Shown piece by piece: positions 16,151 through 23,471 of a DNA stretch of 56,471 nucleotides (within the stretch, counting starts at the first letter, position 1; every line of letters begins with the position of its first letter). The notes beneath the pieces were generated by a model that worked only from the letters and a program-made list of their open reading frames with translations, searched no databases and was not told the origin of the DNA. This DNA is from Bacillota bacterium (GTDB lineage Bacteria > Bacillota > Limnochordia > Darwinibacteriales > Darwinibacteriaceae). Where the stretch lies: positions 1 to 56,471 of the forward strand of contig DUPN01000089.1 of the NCBI GenBank assembly GCA_012838305.1. Reading direction: 5' to 3'. The translations under genes were made by a program, and so were the position numbers.

Positions 16151-17461
16151 GTGCGCAAATCCTTCCTTGCTCTGCTCTGCATGTACGGGCTCCTTTTCGC
16201 CGGCTTATTCCATTGGCACTTAATCGCTGATCTGCAGAATCATCCCGCCAATCCCCGCTATTATTATATGTTTTCGCGAGACAGGGGCAGGATCTACGAC
16301 CGTAACGGGCTGATTTTGGCCACATCGACGCCTCTGGAGGGTGGCGTTTATCAGCGCAGCTATGCCACGCCGTCCCTCAGTCATGTGCTGGGCTATTTTC
16401 ACCAGCGCTACGGGATGACGGGGTTGGAACGCCTGTATCACGAGGATTTGAGTATGGGCCGTACCCTTTTGACCAGCTTGGATTGGAACTTGCAGCAAAC
16501 CGCGGAAGAGCTTCTGCAAGGTTTAAACGGTGCTGTTTTGGCCATTCGGCCCTCCACAGGTGAAGTCTTGGCCCTGGTATCGTCACCGAGTCTGGACGGA
16601 AATGCCTTGGATGCCAATTGGTCAGATTATCTTGATGATCTGCGAAGTCCTTTCTTGAACCGGGCCACCCATGGTCTGTACCCCCCGGGGTCCATTGTGA
16701 AACCCATTATCTATGGGGCGGCCTTGGAAAAAGGCAACGTCGATCGCTTCAGCCTGTGGCTGGATGAAGGATCGTTGGCACTGCAAAACCGCACCATCCG
16801 CAACTCGGGAGGGAAAGCCCACGGCAATATCGATCTCGATCAAGCCCTGGCGCTTTCGTCCAATGTGGTCTTTGCCCAATTGGCCCTGTCTTTAGGAGAG
16901 GGACTCCTCCAGGACCTTAAGGCCTTTGGTCTAGGGCAGGAAGTGGATTTCGAACTGAGCAACTTAAAGGGGACCGTCCCTGCAAAAATTGCCTCTGCCT
17001 ATGACGGGGCCCAAATCGGCATCGGGCAGGGGGAGCTTTTGGTCACTCCCCTGCAAATGGCGGTGGTGGCCCAGACGATAGCCAATGACGGGGTGATGAT
17101 GCGTCCCTTCCTGGTGACAGAAGTGCGCGGGGGGCTGAAAATGCGGCAGATTACCCGGCCCCGGGCCATAGGGGAGATTTTGCCCCCAGCTGTGGCCCAT
17201 GCTCTGCAAGAGGCCATGGCCTTGGCGGCCCGTCAAGGTACCGCCCAAACAGATCTGTCTTCCTCCCTGGACTATGGAGGCAAAACGGGTACCGCCGAGA
17301 TGAGCCAGGGGCAGGACCATGCCTGGTTCCTGGGATTTGCGCCGAGCACAAATCCCCAAGTGGCCGTGGCCGTCTTGGTGGAACGGGGCGGGTCCGGCAG
17401 CGCCGTAGCCGCGCCGATTGGTGCTAAGCTTTTGGCGGCTGCACTGAGAATGGATGAGTAA
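16151..17461 (+). CDS. Class B penicillin-binding protein (transpeptidase, PbpA-like)
   Basis: A 436-residue protein: an N-terminal membrane anchor (about 5-25), a short pedestal (DRGRIYDRNG at about 44), and a transpeptidase domain with the three active-site motifs S181-I-V-K184, S236-S-N238 and K378-T-G380. It cross-links peptidoglycan and probably forms the polymerase/transpeptidase pair with the SEDS protein upstream, whose stop is one base away. It is shorter than FtsI/SpoVD, lacks PASTA domains, and resembles PbpA of Mycobacterium in context. GTG 16151 follows GGAG closely. Confidence 0.93.
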   Translation: MRKSFLALLCMYGLLFAGLFHWHLIADLQNHPANPRYYYMFSRDRGRIYDRNGLILATSTPLEGGVYQRSYATPSLSHVLGYFHQRYGMTGLERLYHEDLSMGRTLLTSLDWNLQQTAEELLQGLNGAVLAIRPSTGEVLALVSSPSLDGNALDANWSDYLDDLRSPFLNRATHGLYPPGSIVKPIIYGAALEKGNVDRFSLWLDEGSLALQNRTIRNSGGKAHGNIDLDQALALSSNVVFAQLALSLGEGLLQDLKAFGLGQEVDFELSNLKGTVPAKIASAYDGAQIGIGQGELLVTPLQMAVVAQTIANDGVMMRPFLVTEVRGGLKMRQITRPRAIGEILPPAVAHALQEAMALAARQGTAQTDLSSSLDYGGKTGTAEMSQGQDHAWFLGFAPSTNPQVAVAVLVERGGSGSAVAAPIGAKLLAAALRMDE

Positions 17462-17483
17462 GAACCGATAAAGGGTGAGATAC

Positions 17484-19454
17484 ATGATTGGGGAAATCTT
17501 GGCCAATCGTTATGAGATTTTAGAAAAGGTCGGCGATGGAGGAATGGCCTTGGTGTACAGTGCCAAGGATCATTTGCTGAGCCGCGTTGTGGCCGTGAAG
17601 ATTCTGCGAGCCCAATTTGCCCATGACGAAGAATTCGTGGAACGTTTTCGGAGGGAGGCCAGGTCGGCTGCGAGCTTGTCGCATCCTAATATTGTCAATA
17701 TCTATGATGTGGGTGAGACCGCCGGTGTCCACTTTATTGTGATGGAGTATGTACAGGGGAAAAACCTCCATGATCTGATCCGGGAAAAAGGACATTTTTC
17801 CCAGGACGATGTAATCGATGTGGGCCAGCAAATCGCCATGGGTCTAGCCCATGCCCATTACCACGGAATCATTCATCGGGATATTAAGCCCCACAACATT
17901 CTGATCACCACGGAGGGTCGGGTCAAAGTAACCGATTTTGGTATTGCCCAGGCTATGTCCTCAACCAATCTAACCCAGACAGGCATGGTCTTAGGTTCTG
18001 TCCACTATTTCTCGCCAGAACAGGCCCGGGGCGTCAATATCCAGGCCGCCAGTGATCTCTATTCCTTAGGTATCGTGCTTTACGAAATGATCGCAGGCCA
18101 TACTCCCTTTAAAGGTGAATCCCCCATTGCCATTGCCCTCAAGCAAATCCAGGATCACCCCCTGCCCTTAAGGGACCTGCGGCCTGATCTCGACGGTGAG
18201 CTGGAGGATTTGGTGCTGAAGCTCTTGAACAAGGAGCCCAAGGCCAGACCAGGAAGTGCAGAAGAGGTGGTCAAAGCCTTTCAGAGAATAAAACGACGCA
18301 GGGACGCTATTGGAGATATGCCAGGTCATGAGGACCAGACGATGCCTCTGCCCGTGACAGGCAAGCCGTGGATAGGAGGCTTTGGATTGGCAAATCGAAA
18401 GAAGAAAAGTAACAAGAAGCAAACCAAGGGTGCATCCGCAAAAGACCGCGTGCCAAAAAAAGGACGGATCGTCCTGATCATCCTCCTGCTCCTGCTGGGT
18501 ATGGGATTTGGCGCAGTGCGCCTCATTCCCAAGCTGCTCTTCCCAGACGATGTGCGGGTTCCGGATGTGGTCGGCCTCTTGGAGAACGACGCCCGGCGAG
18601 TCTTAGGAGAAGCCGATCTTGTGCTCAAAGTGGAACAGTCCCTCTTTGATAACGAGGTTCCCGCCGGTCATATCATCAGCCAGGATCCTCTGGCGGGACG
18701 GATGGTCAAACAACAGCGGGAAATATTGGTTCGGGTTAGTATGGGCGCAGAAGAGGTGGAGATGCCGTCCGTGCTTGGGCTCACAGCCCGAGAAGGCAAG
18801 CTCGGATTAACCCAGGCAGGATTTGTGCTGGGAGAAGAAGAGGAAGCCTACGATCCTGAAGTCCTTCCTGGACTTGTTCTGGAACAGTGGCCCGAACCCG
18901 GTGAAATTGTTCTGAAGGGGACCGCAGTCAACCTGGTGATCAGTAAAGGCCAAGAGAGCCTGCAGTTCTTCGCGCTGCCTGATTTCCGAGGACAAAACTT
19001 TGAACTGGTCAAGGCGCAGATTGCCGAACTAGGCCTACCCCTGGGAAATTCCTGGCCTGAATACAGCACAATCTATCGCCCCGGTGAGGTGGTGGAACAA
19101 AATCCAGCCCCCGGCACCCAGGTTCAACCCGGCTATTCCATTGATTTCGTCTATTCCCAGGGCACCGCTTCGCAAACGCCCGAACCGCACACGCCCGCCG
19201 ATCCTAGGGAAGAACCCCAATGGACCCATGAGAATCTGTGGAAGACGGTGGAGGTCACCATCGACGTTCAGCCGGGGGCCGATCAAGAAGTCGTGATCTT
19301 GGTCATCGACGATTTTGGCGCTCGGGAAGTATACAGAGACACACATAAGGGCGGCAGCCGCATTGTCCGCACCGTCCAGGGCAGGGGCCAGGATGCTAAA
19401 ATCCAGGTCTATATTGGCGGTCGCCAGTTCTTCGATCAAGCCTTTTCGGAGTAG
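17484..19454 (+). CDS. prkC: PASTA-domain Ser/Thr protein kinase (PrkC/PknB)
   Basis: A 656-residue membrane kinase. The cytosolic kinase domain (about 8-270) has GDGGMALVY, Lys39 in VAVKIL, HRDIKPHN (Asp133) and DFG (Asp151). A basic juxtamembrane segment (about 295-325) and one TM helix (about 327-347) precede extracellular PASTA repeats starting near 353, 421 and 492, each with a D/EVPxVxGL-like opening. After a P/T-rich linker a further all-beta-looking C-terminal region (about 575-656) extends beyond the PASTA array. PASTA repeats sense muropeptides or lipid II and control cell-wall synthesis and spore germination. Start chosen: ATG 17484, not GTG 17475, on spacing from AAGGGTGAG. The order phosphatase-SEDS-PBP-kinase is the likely functional unit. 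Confidence 0.96.
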   Translation: MIGEILANRYEILEKVGDGGMALVYSAKDHLLSRVVAVKILRAQFAHDEEFVERFRREARSAASLSHPNIVNIYDVGETAGVHFIVMEYVQGKNLHDLIREKGHFSQDDVIDVGQQIAMGLAHAHYHGIIHRDIKPHNILITTEGRVKVTDFGIAQAMSSTNLTQTGMVLGSVHYFSPEQARGVNIQAASDLYSLGIVLYEMIAGHTPFKGESPIAIALKQIQDHPLPLRDLRPDLDGELEDLVLKLLNKEPKARPGSAEEVVKAFQRIKRRRDAIGDMPGHEDQTMPLPVTGKPWIGGFGLANRKKKSNKKQTKGASAKDRVPKKGRIVLIILLLLLGMGFGAVRLIPKLLFPDDVRVPDVVGLLENDARRVLGEADLVLKVEQSLFDNEVPAGHIISQDPLAGRMVKQQREILVRVSMGAEEVEMPSVLGLTAREGKLGLTQAGFVLGEEEEAYDPEVLPGLVLEQWPEPGEIVLKGTAVNLVISKGQESLQFFALPDFRGQNFELVKAQIAELGLPLGNSWPEYSTIYRPGEVVEQNPAPGTQVQPGYSIDFVYSQGTASQTPEPHTPADPREEPQWTHENLWKTVEVTIDVQPGADQEVVILVIDDFGAREVYRDTHKGGSRIVRTVQGRGQDAKIQVYIGGRQFFDQAFSE

Positions 19455-19457
19455 CCC

Positions 19458-20324
19458 ATGAAAGAGGGGATTATTACCAAGGGTGTCGGTGGAACCTATG
19501 AAGTACAAACAGACTCGGCCGTGCTTTCCTGCACCTTAAGGGGACGGCTGCGCCTGCGGGACGATCGGGTCTTGGTCGGCGATCGGGTCGAAGTCTCCCT
19601 GTTGCCGGGGGACGGCGGCCGAGGTGTGGTGGAAAACATTCTGCCTCGCCACAGCGAGTTGGTGCGACCGAGAATCGCCAATGTAAATCAAGTGGCCGTT
19701 GTCTTTGCAGTGGAAAATCCCCCTCCCAATTTCTTGCTCTTGGATCGGATTTTGGTCCAGGCGGAACTGCTCCAGCTCTCCAGTGTAGTGGTGATTAATA
19801 AAGGGGATCTTCAGCCAGAGGTCGCCCAAAAGCTGGCCCAGGTGTATTCCAGCATTCCTTATCCTACAGTCGTGACCAGCGTAATCGCGGATCAAGGTCT
19901 GGACAGGTTCCGGGAACTGCTGCGGGGCAAGATCACAACCTTAGCAGGTCCATCGGGCGTGGGGAAGTCATCCCTCTTAAACGCTCTCGATCCCAGCTTA
20001 AGCCTGGAAACGGGAATGGTTAGCGCCAAAGCTCAAAGGGGCAGACACACAACCCGCAGCGTCCAGCTGATCTCCCTAGGGGATGGATATGTGGCTGATA
20101 CCCCAGGTTTTTCCCAGCTCACTTTATCTGCGGATCAAGAAGGCGAACTGCAATATGCGTTCCCGGAGTTTCTCCCTCATATTGAGGGGTGCCAGTTTCG
20201 CGGCTGTTTGCATCGGCACGAACCGGGTTGCGCAGTGAAGAGAGCGGTAGAGCAGGCAGAGGTTCTGCCCCGGCGCTATCAACACTACCTCACCCTGCTT
20301 GAAGAAGCCAAACCCCGCTACTAG
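19458..20324 (+). CDS. rsgA: Ribosome small-subunit-dependent GTPase A
   Basis: A 288-residue 30S maturation GTPase. An N-terminal OB fold (about 1-65), then a circularly permuted GTPase with NKGDL (G4), GPSGVGKSSLLNAL (G1, from residue 164) and DTPGFS (G3), and a C-terminal zinc knuckle with Cys, Cys, His and Cys in the stretch CQFRGCLHRHEPGC. It starts three bases after the kinase stop, the usual prkC-rsgA-rpe order. Confidence 0.97.
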   Translation: MKEGIITKGVGGTYEVQTDSAVLSCTLRGRLRLRDDRVLVGDRVEVSLLPGDGGRGVVENILPRHSELVRPRIANVNQVAVVFAVENPPPNFLLLDRILVQAELLQLSSVVVINKGDLQPEVAQKLAQVYSSIPYPTVVTSVIADQGLDRFRELLRGKITTLAGPSGVGKSSLLNALDPSLSLETGMVSAKAQRGRHTTRSVQLISLGDGYVADTPGFSQLTLSADQEGELQYAFPEFLPHIEGCQFRGCLHRHEPGCAVKRAVEQAEVLPRRYQHYLTLLEEAKPRY

Positions 20325-20338
20325 AGAGGAGTCCTTCC

Positions 20339-20989
20339 ATGCACATAATCATCAGCCCTTCCATTTTGGCAGCAGATCTAAGTAATTTGCGATCCGAGCT
20401 GAAACGAGTTCCAAATGCCGATCGCATCCATATCGATGTGATGGACGGCCGCTACGTGCCCAACATCAGTTTTGGTCTACCCGTGGTGCAAGCGGCGCAA
20501 CGTTCCACCCATCTTCCCCTTGATATTCATCTCATGATTGAAGAACCCCAGCGTTATCTGGGGGATTTTGCCGCAGCCAGGCCCGAAGTCCTCACCGTGC
20601 ATTATGAGGCCGTGCCTCATCTGCAGGGCACGCTGAGGCAAATCCGGGACCTGGGAGTGAAGGCCGGCGTCTCCCTCAACCCCCATACACCTTTGGATGG
20701 TCTGCAGTATGTCCTCGACGATCTAGATCTGATCTTGGTGATGACCGTGAACCCGGGTTTTGGGGGACAGAGCTTTATCCCGGCCATGCTCCAAAAAGTG
20801 AGGGACTGTCGATCGATGATCGGTCCAAGGCAAATCGAGCTGCAAGTGGACGGAGGAGTGAGCCTGGAGACACTGCCCGATTTAGCTCAGGCCGGCGCCA
20901 CCAACTTCGTAGCTGGATCCGCCGTCTTTGGAGCAGAAAACCCTAAGGAATATATCGAACAGATGCGGTCTTTAGCGGAGCAAGGATGA
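20339..20989 (+). CDS. rpe: Ribulose-phosphate 3-epimerase
   Basis: A 216-residue TIM-barrel enzyme interconverting ribulose-5-P and xylulose-5-P. Signatures: SPSILAADLSNL at the N-terminus, HIDVMDGRYVPNISFG (metal ligands His and Asp), HLMIEEP, MTVNPGFGGQSF and the second catalytic Asp in QVDGGV. Its stop codon lies in the loop of a terminator hairpin. Confidence 0.96.
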   Translation: MHIIISPSILAADLSNLRSELKRVPNADRIHIDVMDGRYVPNISFGLPVVQAAQRSTHLPLDIHLMIEEPQRYLGDFAAARPEVLTVHYEAVPHLQGTLRQIRDLGVKAGVSLNPHTPLDGLQYVLDDLDLILVMTVNPGFGGQSFIPAMLQKVRDCRSMIGPRQIELQVDGGVSLETLPDLAQAGATNFVAGSAVFGAENPKEYIEQMRSLAEQG

Positions 20990-21004
20990 CCTTGCTCTTT
21001 TTTT
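20978..21004 (+). terminator. Terminator overlapping the rpe stop codon
   Basis: GAGCAAGG (20978-20985) and CCTTGCTC (20990-20997) form a perfect eight-pair stem with a four-base loop ATGA that contains most of the rpe TGA, followed by seven T (20998-21004). The last three rpe codons thus form the left arm. Confidence 0.92.
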
Positions 21005-21037
21005 GGATAGAATTATGCAAAAACTACATTGTCATGC

Positions 21038-21066
21038 TTGACAAATCTGATAATTTAGCATATCAT
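21038..21066 (+). promoter_or_regulatory. Sigma-A-type promoter in the rpe-thiT intergenic region
   Basis: TTGACA (21038-21043) and TATCAT (21061-21066) are separated by 17 bases. It would start transcription near 21073, about 250 bases before the TPP riboswitch. It may drive the candidate structured RNA, the riboswitch transcript, or both. Confidence 0.65.
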
Positions 21067-21072
21067 GGTATT

Positions 21073-21260
21073 AGCCTTGGCGGACAAAGAAATACATACA
21101 GAGAGGGGGTATGGAGTTCGGCAGCGATCACCCACAAAATAATACCACTCCCTGGGCATGGAGAATTCGCATGTGCCTGCGAGACCGTAGGCAAAGGAAA
21201 GCAGTCCGCTAGTATGGCGCCGCGGGAGCATCTTGGACGCCCAAGATGCTCCTCATTATT
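21073..21260 (+). ncRNA. Candidate structured RNA upstream of the TPP riboswitch
   Basis: The stretch follows a good promoter and holds no convincing gene. A nine-pair stem, TTGGCGGAC (21077-21085) with GTCCGCTAG (21204-21212), would close a domain of about 135 nt. Inside it TGCCTGCG (21174-21181) and CGTAGGCA (21186-21193) form an eight-pair hairpin with a four-base loop. An 11-pair hairpin, GAGCATCTTGG (21226-21236) with CCAAGATGCTC (21241-21251), follows, but without a clear T-run. A small frame from ATG 21111 (33 codons) has a G-rich stretch too close to act as a normal ribosome-binding site. I do not recognise the RNA as 6S, SRP or tmRNA. It could equally be an unusually long 5' leader of the thi mRNA. 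Confidence 0.4.
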
Positions 21261-21318
21261 TCTGCCGTTTTAGCAGGATTTCCCCCCTAGGAGTAGAAAT
21301 GAATAGCAAATGAAATAG

Positions 21319-21402
21319 TTCCGCTAGGGGTGCTTTTGCTGAGACTGGGCGTTTGGCCCTAACCCTTAGAACCTGTTGGTTAATGCCAGCGTAGGGAAGC
21401 GG
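21319..21402 (+). ncRNA. TPP riboswitch (THI element)
   Basis: It shows the conserved THI-box order: CTAGGGGTGC (21324-21333), GCTGAGA (21338-21344), CCCTTAGAACCTG (21363-21375) and GTTAATGCCAGCGTAGGGAAG (21378-21399). P1 is CCGCT (21321-21325) with AGCGG (21398-21402). It binds thiamin pyrophosphate and sits before thiT-thiN. Confidence 0.95.
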
Positions 21403-21411
21403 TAGACCGAG

Positions 21412-21438
21412 ACATGGACCGCTGGATCCATGTTTTTT
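21412..21438 (+). terminator. Riboswitch-controlled terminator
   Basis: ACATGGA (21412-21418) pairs with TCCATGT (21427-21433), followed by T 21433-21438. The loop contains CCGCT (21419-21423), identical to the 5' arm of riboswitch P1, so AGCGG (21398-21402) can pair with either. With TPP bound, P1 forms and the terminator folds. Without TPP the AGCGG/CCGCT pairing acts as antiterminator. This mechanism is inferred from the base pairing. Confidence 0.85.
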
Positions 21439-21488
21439 CTATACCAGTGCCAAGAGCGGACATACTGACCAACAAGGAGATGATCATC

Positions 21489-22010
21489 GTGGGCAACAAA
21501 GACCTTCGAATCATGATGGAGACTTCGCTCTTGGTAGGAGCGGCCCTGCTGTTATCGTTTTTGCGACTCTTTCGCATGCCCCAGGGGGGCAGTGTATCTT
21601 TGGAGATGCTGCCCATTTTCCTGCTAGCCTTCAGGCATGGGGGAAAAATGGGAATGCTCGGCGGGGCCATGCTTGGTTTTCTCAAGCTCCTGCTATCACC
21701 GTACATTATCCATCCCATCCAGCTTCTCTTGGACTATCCTGTTCCTTTTCTAGTCCTGGGCGTGGCCGGATTCGGTCTTTTACGCCAATACCGCCTGCTA
21801 GGTGTAGCCACGGGTGCCCTCTTGCGCTATGTAACCCATGTCGTGGCAGGAGTGGTGTTCTTTGCAGAGTATGCCCCGGAAGGAACACCGGTTTTGTTGT
21901 ATTCGGCGGGATATAATGCATCCTATCTCATTCCAGAGGCAGTGATTACGGCGGTAATCATCGTGCTCTTGGGCAGACGGAGGGAGATTTTTGAACCGCA
22001 GTATAAGTAG
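21489..22010 (+). CDS. thiT: ECF-type thiamin transporter substrate-binding subunit ThiT
   Basis: A 173-residue membrane protein with about six TM helices. It resembles ThiT/YuaJ: an early METSLLVGAALLLSFLRLF, the SLEMLPIFLLAFRHGGKMGMLGG loop typical of thiamin ECF S-components, and YVTHVVAGVVFFAEYAPEG, a thiamin-binding stretch in this family. It needs a separate ECF energising module not in this window. Start chosen: GTG 21489, nine bases after AAGGAG (21474-21479); ATG 21480 touches the ribosome-binding site. The TPP riboswitch upstream supports the substrate. Confidence 0.92.
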   Translation: MGNKDLRIMMETSLLVGAALLLSFLRLFRMPQGGSVSLEMLPIFLLAFRHGGKMGMLGGAMLGFLKLLLSPYIIHPIQLLLDYPVPFLVLGVAGFGLLRQYRLLGVATGALLRYVTHVVAGVVFFAEYAPEGTPVLLYSAGYNASYLIPEAVITAVIIVLLGRRREIFEPQYK

Positions 22011-22638
22011 ACCTGCACTGATTGTGGCTTCAGGCGAAGATGTGCCTAAGGAGCCCCCTGCACTGAACGACGGGAACACGCTGGTGATCTGCGCCAACGG
22101 CGGGGCGAAGCTTGCCCGTTTGTGGAATCTGACCCCAGGGCTTATTTTGGGAGATCAAGACTCACTGGACGCATCCAGCAAAGAGTATTGGCTAGCCAAG
22201 GGAATTCCCTTGCAGAGCGTATCGGCGGTAAAGGATGAAACTGATCTGGATCTGGCGGTGCAGTATGCCTTGAACCAGGGAGCTGACAGCCTCACCCTGG
22301 TGGGCGGCTGGGGCAGCCGCATCGATCACTCCTTGGGCAATGTGGAGCTTTTGTATCGCCTTGCCCTCCTGGGGATTCCCAATCAACTCCTCACCCGGGA
22401 CCACCGCCTCAGCGCGGTGTGCCGCGGCTACAAGACCCAGGTCCGGCAGGGGAGCATTGTTTCCCTCCTGCCCTTAAGCCCGGAAGTGTCGGGCCTCACC
22501 ACGAGCGGACTTTTGTATGCCTTGGAGAAAGTGACCATAAGGAAGGGCAGTACCCTCACAATTAGTAATGTAGCCACCGCCACAGACATTTCTGTGGAGA
22601 TGGCTAACGGAGTTCTTTTGATCATCATGGAGCAATAA
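21991..22638 (+). CDS. thiN: Thiamin pyrophosphokinase
   Basis: A 215-residue enzyme converting thiamin plus ATP to TPP. Motifs: NGGAKLARLW, LGDQDSLD (the family's GDxDS), the KDETDLDLAVQYA catalytic/metal motif, and GGWGSRIDHSLGNVELL. It overlaps thiT by 20 bases and starts at TTG 21991 behind GGAGGGAG, so uptake and activation of thiamin are coupled under one riboswitch. In Bacillus thiN follows rpe directly, without thiT. Confidence 0.95.
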   Translation: MNRSISRPALIVASGEDVPKEPPALNDGNTLVICANGGAKLARLWNLTPGLILGDQDSLDASSKEYWLAKGIPLQSVSAVKDETDLDLAVQYALNQGADSLTLVGGWGSRIDHSLGNVELLYRLALLGIPNQLLTRDHRLSAVCRGYKTQVRQGSIVSLLPLSPEVSGLTTSGLLYALEKVTIRKGSTLTISNVATATDISVEMANGVLLIIMEQ

Positions 22639-22640
22639 AC

Positions 22641-22664
22641 TACCCCTAGGAAAACCTAGGGGTA
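22641..22664. terminator. Bidirectional terminator between thiN and rpmB
   Basis: TACCCCTAGG (22641-22650) and CCTAGGGGTA (22655-22664) form a perfect ten-pair hairpin with an AAAA loop between two convergent genes. The tails are only weakly T-rich on either side, so termination efficiency is uncertain. Confidence 0.65.
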
Positions 22665-22718
22665 TTCATGTCATCAAACAGTTAAACTGGGGCAGTGCTG
22701 CCCTGTGGGAGCTCGAGC

Positions 22719-22910
22719 CTAGACAGAACGTTCTACTTTTCCGCTTTTTAGGCATCTTGTACATACATAAGCGCGTCTAGGACTACCATTGAGTACGATG
22801 CGAGCTTTTTGCAGGTTTGGTTTCCAGTCGCGGCGGTTCTTGTTCTCCGCGTGGCTTCTCAGGTTACCGAAAACTGTACCCTTATCGCATATCACACACC
22901 GTCTGGCCAT
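22719..22910 (-). CDS. rpmB: 50S ribosomal protein L28
   Basis: A 63-residue ribosomal protein opening with [10 protein letters not shown] and containing [23 protein letters not shown]-like stretches. Two cysteine pairs (CVIC near the N-terminus, CTRC near the C-terminus) make it the zinc-binding C+ form. Start chosen: the ATG ending at 22910, behind a purine-rich GGTAGGAAAC; upstream in-frame starts have no ribosome-binding site. As in Bacillus, rpmB is opposite to yloU. Confidence 0.96.
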   Translation of the reverse strand: MARRCVICDKGTVFGNLRSHAENKNRRDWKPNLQKARIVLNGSPRRAYVCTRCLKSGKVERSV

Positions 22911-22950
22911 GTTTCCTACCCCCTTTGACCAAGTTTCCATAACGAGTTTT

Positions 22951-22979
22951 ATTGTAGCACAGCCTTTTCCCAAATGCAA
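22951..22979 (-). promoter_or_regulatory. rpmB: Promoter of rpmB
   Basis: On the minus strand TTGCAT (22974-22979) and TACAAT (22951-22956) are separated by 17 bases, 40 bases before the rpmB start. Confidence 0.65.
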
Positions 22980-23008
22980 GCGGGCAATACCGTCTTTTTA
23001 CAAAAACC

Positions 23009-23037
23009 TTTACATTCCAAGGTCAAATGGTTAGAAT
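23009..23037 (+). promoter_or_regulatory. Promoter of the yloU-fakA-degV unit
   Basis: TTTACA (23009-23014) and TAGAAT (23032-23037) are separated by 17 bases. A second TAGAAT lies at 23046-23051. The unit is divergent from rpmB. Confidence 0.6.
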
Positions 23038-23088
23038 AGGTGTGATAGAATCTGGCCCAATTTGGTAATGTCTGAGGAGGGAACAATT

Positions 23089-23457
23089 GTGGCCCAAGAA
23101 ATACAAGCCCAATTCGGGAAAGTGTCCATTCGTGAGGAAGTGATTGCCACCATTTCGGGTGTAGCAGCCATGGAATGCTATGGGCTGGTCGGCATGGCCC
23201 CACGAAGTATCCAAGATGAGTTAACCGACTTGCTTCGCCGCGACAATTTTGAGCGCGGTGTAGATATCCAGTTCAATGAAGATAGTGTCACCATCCAACT
23301 CTACATTGTTGTGGAGTACGGGGTGAAAATATCGGAAGTGGCTCGGAACGTGCAAGAGCGGGTTAAATACGCTGTTGAAACCATGTTGGGCCTGAAAGTT
23401 GACGCTGTCAACGTGAAGGTACAGAGTGTGCGGGTTACATCCGCCAAGAGAAAGTGA
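23089..23457 (+). CDS. yloU: Asp23/Gls24-family envelope stress protein YloU
   Basis: A 122-residue Asp23-family protein with the core GKVSIREEVIATISGVAAMECYGLVGM and the C-terminal VKYAVETMLGLKVDAVNVKVQSV. The family is linked to cell-envelope homeostasis and is always found beside fakA. Start chosen: GTG 23089, eight bases after GAGGAGGG (23073-23080); TTG 23062 and ATG 23068 precede that site and are unlikely. Confidence 0.92.
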   Translation: MAQEIQAQFGKVSIREEVIATISGVAAMECYGLVGMAPRSIQDELTDLLRRDNFERGVDIQFNEDSVTIQLYIVVEYGVKISEVARNVQERVKYAVETMLGLKVDAVNVKVQSVRVTSAKRK

Positions 23458-23471
23458 TCGGAGGAACTGTT

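Noticed and set aside
21111-21212. A 33-codon frame starting with MEFGSDHP inside the candidate RNA
   Set aside because: The G-rich stretch before it is too close to the ATG for a normal ribosome-binding site, and its stop falls in the closing stem. It is kept only as an alternative reading of the region.
20986-21273. A 95-codon frame after rpe
   Set aside because: It starts inside the rpe terminator, crosses a promoter and the candidate RNA stems, and its sequence resembles no protein.
22639-22718. A possible spoVM gene, which lies between thiN and rpmB in Bacillus
   Set aside because: The 80 bases hold a ten-pair hairpin and no frame resembling the 26-aa SpoVM peptide.
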